From Brevibacillus sp. (GTDB lineage: Bacteria > Bacillota > Bacilli > Brevibacillales > Brevibacillaceae), in NCBI GenBank assembly GCA_017656235.1, contig JACDOF010000002.1, positions 1 through 64,000 of the forward strand: a stretch of 64,000 nucleotides of DNA, read 5' to 3'. The notes beneath the pieces are model-generated. The model saw only the letters and a program-made list of their open reading frames with translations, ran no database searches and had not been told where the DNA came from. Positions 6,176 through 14,194 of this stretch are shown piece by piece. Numbering within the stretch: the stretch's first letter is position 1; every line of letters begins with the position of its first letter. The position numbers and the translations under genes were made by a program.

Positions 6176-8584
6176 ATGCAACGAAACATTCGCAAAGCGG
6201 CAGTCCTTGGTGCAGGCGTGATGGGAGCGGGAATCGCGGCTCATCTGGCCAACGTCGGCATACCGACGTATCTTTTGGACATTGTCCCGCGTGAACTGAC
6301 CGAGGAGGAGCAGAAGAAGGGCTTGACGATGCAGGACCGCTCTGTCCGCAATCGTTTTGCCGCGGCGGGAAAGCAGCGGCTGCTCAAGGAAAAACCGGCT
6401 CCGCTCTACGACAAGGACGACATTGACCTCATTACCGTAGGAAACATGGAAGACGATCTCGATCGGCTGGCCGAAGTGGACTGGATCATTGAAGTTGTGG
6501 TGGAGAACCTGGAGGTAAAGCGGCAGGTATTCGAGAAGATCGAGGCGTACCGCAGACCGGGGACGATTGTTTCGTCCAATACTTCGGGCGTCTCCATCAA
6601 CGAGATGTGCGAGGGGCGTTCGGAAGAATTCAGGCAGCATTTTCTCGGGACCCATTTTTTTAATCCTCCGCGTTATCTGAAACTTCTGGAGATCATTCCC
6701 GGTCGTGACACCAAGCCGGAGATCGTGCAGTTCATGATGCACTTTGGCGAGTACATGCTGGGGAAAGGTACGGTCCTCTGCAAGGATACACCCAACTTTA
6801 TCGCCAACCGGATCGGTACGTACGGACTGCAGATATCCATCCAGGAGATGGTCAAGCTCGGTCTCGGCGTGGACGAAGTAGACGCACTGACCGGACCGGT
6901 GATCGGACGTCCCAAGAGCGCCACGTTCCGCACGCTTGATCTGGTTGGTCTGGACACCTACGTTCATGTCGCCAACAACGTGAAACAAAAGAGCGAAGAT
7001 GCAGAAGAAAAGGCTGTCTTTGAGGTGCCCGCCTTCGTTCTGGAGATGGTGGAGAAGCGCTGGATCGGGCAGAAGAGCGGACAGGGGTTCTTCAAGCAGG
7101 AGAAGACGGCAGAAGGCAAAGAGATTCTGGCCCTGGATTACACCAACATGACCTATCGCCCCCGCGTCAAGGCATCGTTTCCTTCGCTGGAAGCGGCCAA
7201 GACCGCGAAGAGCCTTCCGCAAAAGCTGCAGGCGCTGGTCTACGGCAAGGACAAGGGCAGTCAATTTGTCTGGAATGTACTGAAAAAAGTGCTGCTGTAC
7301 TCTGCCGCCAAAATACCGGAAATCGCCGATGACATCGTCTCGGTGGACCGGGCGATGAAGTGGGGTTTTGGCTGGGAACTGGGACCGTTCGAGACATGGG
7401 ATGCGATCGGAGTGGAGAAGTCGGTTGCCCGCATGCGTGAAGAGGGCGAGACGATTCCGCCGCTTGTTGAGGAGCTTCTGTCCAGCGGCAAAACGTCGTT
7501 CTACGACAAGCGTGAAGGTCTGCTCTCTGCCTTTGCGATTGGCGGAAAGTACAAAGAGGTGGAAGAGAAAAAAGAAGTGATCAATCTGGCCCAACTGAAA
7601 GAACAGGGACGCCTGATCAAGAAAAATGCGGGAGCGGCACTGATTGACCTGGGCGACGGCGTCGCCTGCCTGGAGTTTACCTCTCCGCACAATGCCCTCG
7701 GCATGGACGTACTGCAGATGGCCGGTTATGCGGCAGAAGAAGTGAAGAAGAACTTTATCGGCCTGGTCATTGGCAATCAGGGGAAAAACTTCTGCGTGGG
7801 CATGAACCTGGCGATGGCCTTGATGGAAGCGCAGGATGAGAACTGGTTTGAACTGGAGATGATGGTCAAGAACTTCCACAAGGTGGGCAGCGCGCTCCGT
7901 GCAGTCAACCGTCCGGTGGTGGCCGCACCGTTTGGCATGACCCTCGGCGGTGGTGTGGAAGTCTGCTTCCTGGCCGATCGTGTCCAGGCGGCGGCAGAAA
8001 CCTACCTGGGTCTGGTTGAGGTTGGAGTCGGTCTTTTGCCTGGCGGCGGCGGTACCAAAGAGATGCTGTTTCGGGCGATGGAAAACGTGCCGCAGGGCGG
8101 CAGTGTCCCGGTTGACCCGTTTCCGTTCGTGGCCCGCGCGTTTGAAACCATCGCGATGGCCAAGGTTTCTACCAGCGCCAAAGAAGCGATCAAGCTGGGC
8201 TACCTGCGTCCGACCGACCGGATCAGCATCAACAGCGATCACTTGCTCTACGATGCCAAACAATTGGTTCTGGAGATGGACAGGGCGGGCTTTGCGCCGC
8301 GAAAACCGCGCAGGATTCGCGTCATAGGCGAAACCGGTTATGCCACCCTTCGCCAAAATATTCACGCAATGCGGCTGAGCGGGATGATCAGCGAACACGA
8401 TGAATTGATTGCCAGCAAGATTGCCTACGTGATGTCCGGCGGCAGTGTGCCGGCAGGAACGGAAGTAAATGAAGAATACATCCTGGAGCTGGAGCGGCAA
8501 GCCTTTATGGACCTGATCAAGACGCCAAAAACACAGCAGCGCATGCAGCACATGCTGACCAAAAACAAACCGCTGCGCAACTAA
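6176..8584 (+). CDS. fadN: 3-hydroxyacyl-CoA dehydrogenase / enoyl-CoA hydratase, FadN type
   Basis: Large beta-oxidation protein of 802 residues. The N-terminal NAD-binding Rossmann motif LGAGVMGAGIAAHLAN (about residues 10-25) and the segment SSNTSGVSINEM belong to 3-hydroxyacyl-CoA dehydrogenase. After the dehydrogenase C-domain a crotonase-like region follows from about residue 500, with the oxyanion-hole segment NQGKNFCVGMNL and PFGMTLGGGVEVC. It therefore should hydrate enoyl-CoA and oxidise 3-hydroxyacyl-CoA. The ATG at 6176 is preceded by GGGAGGG; an upstream in-frame ATG at 6137 lacks a site. It is first in fadN-fadA-fadE, the order known in Bacillus, with FadR and CcpA sites upstream. 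Confidence 0.95.
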   Translation: MQRNIRKAAVLGAGVMGAGIAAHLANVGIPTYLLDIVPRELTEEEQKKGLTMQDRSVRNRFAAAGKQRLLKEKPAPLYDKDDIDLITVGNMEDDLDRLAEVDWIIEVVVENLEVKRQVFEKIEAYRRPGTIVSSNTSGVSINEMCEGRSEEFRQHFLGTHFFNPPRYLKLLEIIPGRDTKPEIVQFMMHFGEYMLGKGTVLCKDTPNFIANRIGTYGLQISIQEMVKLGLGVDEVDALTGPVIGRPKSATFRTLDLVGLDTYVHVANNVKQKSEDAEEKAVFEVPAFVLEMVEKRWIGQKSGQGFFKQEKTAEGKEILALDYTNMTYRPRVKASFPSLEAAKTAKSLPQKLQALVYGKDKGSQFVWNVLKKVLLYSAAKIPEIADDIVSVDRAMKWGFGWELGPFETWDAIGVEKSVARMREEGETIPPLVEELLSSGKTSFYDKREGLLSAFAIGGKYKEVEEKKEVINLAQLKEQGRLIKKNAGAALIDLGDGVACLEFTSPHNALGMDVLQMAGYAAEEVKKNFIGLVIGNQGKNFCVGMNLAMALMEAQDENWFELEMMVKNFHKVGSALRAVNRPVVAAPFGMTLGGGVEVCFLADRVQAAAETYLGLVEVGVGLLPGGGGTKEMLFRAMENVPQGGSVPVDPFPFVARAFETIAMAKVSTSAKEAIKLGYLRPTDRISINSDHLLYDAKQLVLEMDRAGFAPRKPRRIRVIGETGYATLRQNIHAMRLSGMISEHDELIASKIAYVMSGGSVPAGTEVNEEYILELERQAFMDLIKTPKTQQRMQHMLTKNKPLRN

Positions 8585-8592
8585 CGCGACAA

Positions 8593-8856
8593 GGGCACCT
8601 GGATCTGGCTCGAGCAGGATGCCAATTCGACGTAGTACTCGCCAGAACGAAGCACCCGCAGGGCACCTGGATCTGGCTCGAGCAGGATGCCAATTCGACG
8701 TAGTACTCGCCAGAACGAAGCGCCCGCAGGGCACCTGGAACTGGCTCGAGGAGGATGCCAATTCGACGTAGTACTCGCCAGAACGAAGCACCCGCAGGGC
8801 ACTCGGATCTGGCTCGAGCAGGATGCCAATTCGACGTAGTACTCGCCAGAACGAAG
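8593..8856 (+). repeat. Four tandem 68-bp repeats between fadN and fadA
   Basis: Units start at 8593, 8661, 8729 and 8797. The first three are 68 bases long; the fourth is 60 bases and ends by merging into the fadA ribosome-binding site. Units differ from the first at only one or two positions, and the core from GATGCCAATTCG to GAACGAAG is identical in all four. Each contains CTCGAG and AGTACT and could form a modest bulged hairpin (GGC..GAG with CTCGCC). The period is not a multiple of three, so no repeated peptide is coded in one frame. The repeats fill nearly all of the 283-base gap inside the operon. Confidence 0.95.
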
Positions 8857-8867
8857 GAGGAGAGAGG

Positions 8868-10046
8868 ATGAGAGAAGCAGTGATTGTGGCGGCCTCGCGC
8901 ACGGCAGTCGGCAAAGCGAAGCGGGGCAGCCTGAAAGATGTCCATCCGGTGGACATGGGTGCGGCCGTCGTGCAGGACCTGCTGCGCCGTCTGCCCGCAC
9001 TCGATCCGGCAGAGGTTGAGGATGTAATCATCGGCACCGCTGTACCGGAAGCGGAGCAGGGGATGAACATGGCGCGGCTGATCGGGCTGCGTGCCGGTCT
9101 GCCGACCAATGTATCGGGGATTACCATTAACCGCTTTTGTTCGTCCGGTCTGCAGACCATCGCATATGCCGCGCAGCAGATCATGGTCGGCGGTGCAGAC
9201 GTGATCATCGCGGGCGGTGTGGAAAGCATGAGCCTGGTCCCCATGCTCGGTCACAAGGTGGCACTCAATCCCACATTGGTGGAGACGATGCCGGATGCGT
9301 ACATGAGCATGGGCCACACGGCAGAACAGGTAGCCAGCCGCTACAACATTTCACGCGAGGAGCAGGACGCCTTTTCGCTGGAAAGTCACCGTCGGGCTGG
9401 GGCTGCGATCAAGGAAGGCAAGTTTAAAGAGGAAATCGTTCCGATCACGGTGAAGCGGCATCACGTTGATGAAGAAGGCAAGCTGCACGTGAAAGAAGCC
9501 GTCTTTGACACAGATGAGGGCGTTCGCTTTGATACCTCGATGGAGAGCCTGGCCAAACTGAAACCGGTGTTTCACGTCAAGGGGACGGTGACCGCGGGCA
9601 ACTCCTCGCAGACCAGTGACGGAGCGGCCGCTGTGGTGGTGATGTCCGCGGAGAAAGCGGCGCAGCTCAATCTGAAGCCGATAGCCGCCTTCCGTTCGTT
9701 TGCCGTGGGGGGCGTTGATCCCGACGTCATGGGTATTGGCCCGGTGGTGGCGGTTCCCAAGGCGTTGAAGATGGCTGGCGTTGCGCAGGACGATATTGAT
9801 CTGATCGAACTGAACGAGGCGTTTGCCTCTCAGTCAGTGGCTGTGATTCGTCAATTGGGCCTCGATCAGGCCAAGGTAAACGTAAATGGTGGTGCGATTG
9901 CGCTTGGGCACCCACTCGGCTGCACCGGGGCGAAGCTGACCGTGACCCTGCTGCATGAACTGAGGCGCCGCCGCGGACGGTACGGTTTGGTAACGATGTG
10001 TATCGGCGGCGGCATGGGTGCAGCCGGCGTGTTTGAAATGCTGTAA
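8868..10046 (+). CDS. fadA: Acetyl-CoA C-acyltransferase (3-ketoacyl-CoA thiolase)
   Basis: Thiolytic last step of beta-oxidation: it cleaves 3-ketoacyl-CoA with CoA to acetyl-CoA and a shortened acyl-CoA. The 392 residues carry the nucleophilic cysteine in [10 protein letters not shown] (near residue 90), the histidine in [15 protein letters not shown], and the second cysteine in [12 protein letters not shown] at the C-terminus. This is the complete thiolase triad. The ATG at 8868 follows AAGGAGGAGAGAGG, whose first bases are the tail of the last 68-bp repeat, so translation starts directly at the repeat border. It is the second gene of fadNAE. Confidence 0.96.
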   Translation: MREAVIVAASRTAVGKAKRGSLKDVHPVDMGAAVVQDLLRRLPALDPAEVEDVIIGTAVPEAEQGMNMARLIGLRAGLPTNVSGITINRFCSSGLQTIAYAAQQIMVGGADVIIAGGVESMSLVPMLGHKVALNPTLVETMPDAYMSMGHTAEQVASRYNISREEQDAFSLESHRRAGAAIKEGKFKEEIVPITVKRHHVDEEGKLHVKEAVFDTDEGVRFDTSMESLAKLKPVFHVKGTVTAGNSSQTSDGAAAVVVMSAEKAAQLNLKPIAAFRSFAVGGVDPDVMGIGPVVAVPKALKMAGVAQDDIDLIELNEAFASQSVAVIRQLGLDQAKVNVNGGAIALGHPLGCTGAKLTVTLLHELRRRRGRYGLVTMCIGGGMGAAGVFEML

Positions 10047-10081
10047 GTCCCTCAAAAACAAAAGAAAAGGAGCGATATACC

Positions 10082-11860
10082 ATGACGGAAACGAAAAAAC
10101 TGGTACGCGGCGGCAGTTTTTTGATTGACGCCGGCTCTCCCGACGATGTATTTACGCCAGAGGAGTTTACCGAGGAGCAGAAGATGATTGCCAAGACGAC
10201 GGAAGATTTCGTCGTCGGCGAGGTGCGTCCTCACCTGGAAGAGATTGAAAGCCACCAATTTGACATTTCGGTGCGACTGCTGAAGGAAGCGGGAGAGCTG
10301 GGCCTTTTGGGGGCCGATGTTCCGGAAAAATACCAGGGACTCGGACTAGACAAAATCAGTTCTGCCCTGATTGCGGAAAAGTTTTCACTGGCTCGCAGCT
10401 TTGCCTTGAGCTACGGCGCGCACGTGGGGATCGGATCGCTGCCGATCGTCTACTTCGGCAACGAAGAACAAAAGCGGCGCTATTTGCCTGATCTCGCTTC
10501 TGGCAAGCGGATTGCCGCCTACTGCCTGACTGAACCGGGTTCGGGTTCGGACGCATTGGGGGCGAAGACAACGGCCCGCCTGTCGGAAGACGGCAAGCAC
10601 TACATTCTCAATGGAGAGAAGCAGTGGATCACCAATGCCGGATTCGCGGACGTGTTTATCGTTTATGCCAAGATTGACGGCGAGCACTTTACCGCCTTTA
10701 TCGTGGAACGCGATTTCCCGGGTGTCTCGTTTGGAGCGGAAGAGAAGAAGATGGGAATCAAAGGGTCTTCTACCCGCACGGTCATTCTGCAAGACGTGCC
10801 GGTCCCGGTCGAAAATCTGCTGGGCGAACCGGGCAAAGGCCACGTCATCGCCTTCAACATCCTCAACGTCGGCCGCTACAAACTGGCGGTGGGAACGGTG
10901 GGTTCGGCCAAACATGCGCTGCGGCTGGCGACCACTTACGCCAAGGAGCGGAAGCAGTTTAAAACGGCGATTGCCAACTTCACGCTGATCAAGAACAAGC
11001 TGGCCAACATGGCTGCCAAAGTGTATGCGGCTGAGAGCTCCGTCTATCGCACCGTCGGCCTGTTCGACGCTTCCCTGTCCCTGTTGGGTGACAAGGCGGA
11101 CGACGGCCGGGAGGTGGCCAAGGCGATTGCCGACTACGCCATCGAATGCTCGATCAACAAGGTATTTGCTTCGGAAGTGTTGGACTACTGTGTGGATGAA
11201 GGGGTACAGATCCACGGCGGTTACGGCTTTATGTCAGAATACGAAATCGAAAACATGTACCGCGATTCGCGCATTAACCGGATCTTTGAGGGAACGAACG
11301 AAATCAACCGCCTGCTGATCCCCGACATGCTGGTGAAAAAGGCAATGAAGGGTGAACTGCCATTGATGCAGGCAGCCGCCGGTCTTCAGGAAGAACTGAT
11401 GAGCTACTATCCGGCAGAGATTGAAGAAGCGCCGCTGGCCGAGGAAAAGCATCTCCTGGACATGACGCGCAAAATCATTCTGATGGTGGCCGGATCGGCG
11501 TTGATGAAGTACCAGCAGGCCATTGCCAAGGAGCAGGAGCTGCTCGCGATCGCTGCCGACATGTTGATTGAGCTGTACGCGATGGACAGTGTGGTCAAGC
11601 GCACGGAGAAAGCCATCGCCAAAAACGGCGTGGAAAAAGAGCGGCAAAAGCTCGATCTGACATCCGTCTATGTCCATGAGGCATTTGACCGGATTGAAGG
11701 GTGGGCCAAAGAAGCTTTGGCAGCGATGGAAGAGGGTGACGACCTGCGGCTGCGTCTATCCATTCTGAAAAAACTGACCCGCCGCAATCCGCTGAACACG
11801 ATTCACCTGAAGCGTACCATTGCCGATCGGGTGATCGAGGCGGATGGGTACGTCGTATAA
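10082..11860 (+). CDS. fadE: Acyl-CoA dehydrogenase, FadE type
   Basis: FAD enzyme for the first oxidation of acyl-CoA to enoyl-CoA. It has 592 residues, with the usual three acyl-CoA dehydrogenase domains in the first ~400 and an extra helical C-terminal extension of ~190 residues, as in Bacillus FadE (YusJ). Seen motifs: CLTEPGSGSDALGAKT (FAD and substrate site near 150), IHGGYGFMSEYEIENMYRD and the base-bearing region RIFEGTNEINRL. GGAG precedes the start. It is the last gene of the operon, 35 bases after fadA. Electrons would pass to an electron-transfer flavoprotein, which is not coded in this window. Confidence 0.95.
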   Translation: MTETKKLVRGGSFLIDAGSPDDVFTPEEFTEEQKMIAKTTEDFVVGEVRPHLEEIESHQFDISVRLLKEAGELGLLGADVPEKYQGLGLDKISSALIAEKFSLARSFALSYGAHVGIGSLPIVYFGNEEQKRRYLPDLASGKRIAAYCLTEPGSGSDALGAKTTARLSEDGKHYILNGEKQWITNAGFADVFIVYAKIDGEHFTAFIVERDFPGVSFGAEEKKMGIKGSSTRTVILQDVPVPVENLLGEPGKGHVIAFNILNVGRYKLAVGTVGSAKHALRLATTYAKERKQFKTAIANFTLIKNKLANMAAKVYAAESSVYRTVGLFDASLSLLGDKADDGREVAKAIADYAIECSINKVFASEVLDYCVDEGVQIHGGYGFMSEYEIENMYRDSRINRIFEGTNEINRLLIPDMLVKKAMKGELPLMQAAAGLQEELMSYYPAEIEEAPLAEEKHLLDMTRKIILMVAGSALMKYQQAIAKEQELLAIAADMLIELYAMDSVVKRTEKAIAKNGVEKERQKLDLTSVYVHEAFDRIEGWAKEALAAMEEGDDLRLRLSILKKLTRRNPLNTIHLKRTIADRVIEADGYVV

Positions 11861-11953
11861 GGTTGTTGAGCAGGACGCACATGCATGGAAGGAAATATCG
11901 AGCAGGCTGGCAGCGCGACCGAATGCTTCGACAGCAGGATTGACAGCGGAAGA

Positions 11954-11986
11954 GAAGCTGGGGTGAAGTGCCCCCGGCTTCTTTTC
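11954..11986 (+). terminator. Terminator of the fadNAE operon
   Basis: Stem GAAGC.GGGG / CCCC.GCTTC with a seven-base loop (TGAAGTG), followed by TTTTCT. About 95 bases after the fadE stop. Confidence 0.8.
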
Positions 11987-12060
11987 TATACAAAAACAAG
12001 CTTGTCCGTAATGATGGCGTGAATAGAGGGTACAAATTAACGTAATGGGAGGGAACGGGC

Positions 12061-13590
12061 ATGAGCAAATCCCCCATTTTGCAGGCGAACATGGCTGATG
12101 TCAATCGACTGCTGATAAAAGTAAGCGCAGTCGGGATTACCGTCCTGTACGGACTAAGCTTCTTCCTGGTATACAATGGGCTGCAGGAATTGTCCTGGAT
12201 GCGCTTCTGGTTGGCGGCTGGATCCTCGTATGCGATTTTTGGCTTGACGCTGCTGCTTTATCGCATCCCCCGCTTGCGGCAGTTCTTTCACTACATCTTT
12301 CCGTTGGAAATGTTTTTCACCGTCGGCATCGGCGTCTATTTGTTCGAGTCCCCTTCGTCCGTGCACTTTATTTGGTTGATTCCTCTCATTTATGCCGGCT
12401 TGTACGCCGAACGCGGGCCGATGCTGCTGCTTTCCGTATTGGTCATGGCTGCTTCCATCGGGGAAGCGCTGCTGGTCCGCCCCGGAGGGTGGCAGCAGCA
12501 TCTGGGTGATGTGCTGGAAGCCAGTATTGTCATGTTGATCGTGGTCATGCGCCTGATTTCCCTGGTCAACCGCTCACGGGCGATCATTGAGCAAACGGAG
12601 CAGCAGGCCAATCACAACCGCAAACTGCGTGAGCAAAACGAACAACTGCTGAACCAGGTGGCAGCAACCGCTGCCGAGATAGGAGAGGTGGTTCGCCGGG
12701 TGACGGAAATGTCAGAGGGAACGAGAACTGCCATGAATCAGATCGCCACCGCCAGCGAACAGATTGTTACCGGAAGTCACGATTCGCAGTCAGTGCTTCG
12801 GCAAAATCGGCAGTTGTCGGCTGCATTGGCCGAAGAAGCGGAACGGATCAAGGAGGCTGCCCATCAAGCGGTAAACTTTGCCGGACACGTGCAGGAACAG
12901 GCGCAAGAAGGAGAGAACGTGGTGGAGCAAATCGCGCAAGTGGTCGCGCGAATCGATCGGCAGTCGCTTGATACGAGTCACTTGACGGAGCAACTGCACG
13001 AACGGACAGGAGAGATTACAGAGATCAGCAGCGAGATTGGGTCCATCGCCAAAAACGTCAGCGTTGTGGCCATAAACGCTTCGATTGAAGCAGCAAGGGC
13101 AGGGGCAGCGGGCCGCACCTTTCAGGTGGTGGCCGAGCAGGTGCAGGGACTTGCCCGGCAGACGGAACTGGCCGCCGAGGCGATTGGCCAGTTGGCGGAA
13201 CGGGTGCGCAGCGATTTGGAGCAGATTCGTCTGAATATGCAGAAAAGTCGGGAGGTTGTTCGGCAGGGCGTGCAGATCTCGCAAGAAGCACAAGCCAAAC
13301 TTGACGCGATTGGACGAGCTGTTGACGAGATTCATCGTCTGCTTCAAGATATGGCGGCCATCGCGACTGACCAGCAGGAGGCTTCCGCCAGCCTGAACAG
13401 CGGACTGGAAACGCTCCAAGGACGGACGGAACAGTCGCTCACGCAGATGGACGAGGCTGCCTCCGCAACGGAAGAAACAGCGGCAATTATGGAGGAAATG
13501 GCAGCGATTGTGCATCGCCTGCATGAGCGCGTAGACACATTGGAAGAATTGTTTGAGAAAAAGGAGGACGGGAACGACCGGACATCGTAA
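12061..13590 (+). CDS. Methyl-accepting chemotaxis protein with multi-pass membrane sensor
   Basis: The N-terminal ~180 residues hold five or six hydrophobic helices with very short loops, so the sensor is in the membrane and there is no large extracellular domain. A coiled coil (ANHNRKLREQNEQLLNQV) leads into the signalling domain. The hairpin tip is recognisable as IAKNVSVVAINASIEAARAG (about 335-355), close to the usual CheW/CheA-binding tip, and long heptad helices follow. Length is 509 residues. Ligand unknown; a lipid-soluble or membrane-state signal would fit the architecture, but that is inference. GGGAGGGAA precedes the ATG. No SigD-type promoter was recognised upstream. Confidence 0.9.
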   Translation: MSKSPILQANMADVNRLLIKVSAVGITVLYGLSFFLVYNGLQELSWMRFWLAAGSSYAIFGLTLLLYRIPRLRQFFHYIFPLEMFFTVGIGVYLFESPSSVHFIWLIPLIYAGLYAERGPMLLLSVLVMAASIGEALLVRPGGWQQHLGDVLEASIVMLIVVMRLISLVNRSRAIIEQTEQQANHNRKLREQNEQLLNQVAATAAEIGEVVRRVTEMSEGTRTAMNQIATASEQIVTGSHDSQSVLRQNRQLSAALAEEAERIKEAAHQAVNFAGHVQEQAQEGENVVEQIAQVVARIDRQSLDTSHLTEQLHERTGEITEISSEIGSIAKNVSVVAINASIEAARAGAAGRTFQVVAEQVQGLARQTELAAEAIGQLAERVRSDLEQIRLNMQKSREVVRQGVQISQEAQAKLDAIGRAVDEIHRLLQDMAAIATDQQEASASLNSGLETLQGRTEQSLTQMDEAASATEETAAIMEEMAAIVHRLHERVDTLEELFEKKEDGNDRTS

Positions 13591-13609
13591 GTGTCCGGTC
13601 TTCATTTTT
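13576..13609 (+). terminator. Terminator overlapping the chemoreceptor stop codon
   Basis: Stem GACCGGACA / TGTCCGGTC (13576-13584 and 13592-13600), then TTCATTTTT. The TAA stop codon lies in the loop. Confidence 0.85.
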
Positions 13610-13666
13610 GGGAACAGGTACTTTTTCCCTGGTAAACATAAAGGACTGCTTGCTGCGGGTGTTTTG

Positions 13667-13695
13667 TTGACAGCGGTCAGACAGAAAGTTATACT
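13667..13695 (+). promoter_or_regulatory. Sigma-A promoter of the marR-exporter operon
   Basis: TTGACA (13667-13672), exactly 17 bases, TATACT (13690-13695). Near-consensus and followed at once by an inverted repeat. Confidence 0.85.
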
Positions 13696-13703
13696 GACTA
13701 AAC

Positions 13704-13718
13704 ATTAAGCCCCTTAAT
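13704..13718 (+). promoter_or_regulatory. Putative MarR operator
   Basis: ATTAAGCCCCTTAAT is a perfect inverted repeat with six-base arms and a three-base centre. It begins nine bases after the -10 and so covers the transcription start. This position suits autorepression by the MarR protein coded just downstream. Confidence 0.6.
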
Positions 13719-13756
13719 TATTCATAGATTTAAGTTTATGGAGAGGAGAGTGTCTG

Positions 13757-14194
13757 GTGGACTACCTGGATCGGCTGGACGAAGTCTTTCATCAGGTCTT
13801 CCAGCGCATGACAGTGGAGCGGAACAAAATGCACGCTCGTGAACTATCCCCCTCACAGGCATACATTCTGGAATCCCTTGAGAGAAAGGGACCACGAAAA
13901 GTATCCGATCTGGCAGAAGAGCTTGGCACAACGCCAAGCGCGGTTACGGCGCTTGTTGACAAGCTGCTGATCTGCGGCTGCGTCTTGCGAAAGCGCTCCG
14001 AATCAGACCGCCGGGTGGTCTTTGTCCATATCACCGGGAAAGGTAGAGAACTGCTGATGACCCTGCGCGAGCAGCGCAGGGTGATACTGGAAAAATGCTA
14101 TCGCGGTCTTTCGGAGGAGGACTTGCAGCATTTGATCCGGATTTATCAGCAGGTGTTGAAGAATCTGCAAACAGACGAGAAGGGGAAATCGTAA
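13757..14194 (+). CDS. MarR family transcriptional regulator
   Basis: A 145-residue winged-helix regulator. The recognition region KVSDLAEELGTTPSAVTALVDKL (about 50-72) and the wing RKRSESDRRVVFVHITGKG are typical of MarR. The family binds short inverted repeats as dimers and is released by small phenolic or drug-like ligands. The start is GTG at 13757, with GGAGAGGAGAG upstream. It overlaps the DHA2 exporter at TAATG, so the two are co-translated. It most likely represses its own operon through the palindrome just before it, and so controls drug efflux. Confidence 0.93.
   Translation: MDYLDRLDEVFHQVFQRMTVERNKMHARELSPSQAYILESLERKGPRKVSDLAEELGTTPSAVTALVDKLLICGCVLRKRSESDRRVVFVHITGKGRELLMTLREQRRVILEKCYRGLSEEDLQHLIRIYQQVLKNLQTDEKGKS

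Noticed and set aside
8593-8856. CRISPR array
   Set aside because: Units are contiguous 68-mers without variable spacers and there is no cas gene.
6086-9244. 1052-codon minus-strand open frame across fadN and the 68-bp repeats
   Set aside because: It is the antisense shadow of fadN, with low-complexity His/Gln/Arg-rich translation and no domain; the repeat gives only frame-shifted copies of the same peptide.
11990-12060. SigD promoter of the chemoreceptor gene
   Set aside because: No TAAA-N15-GCCGATAT-like sequence found in the leader.
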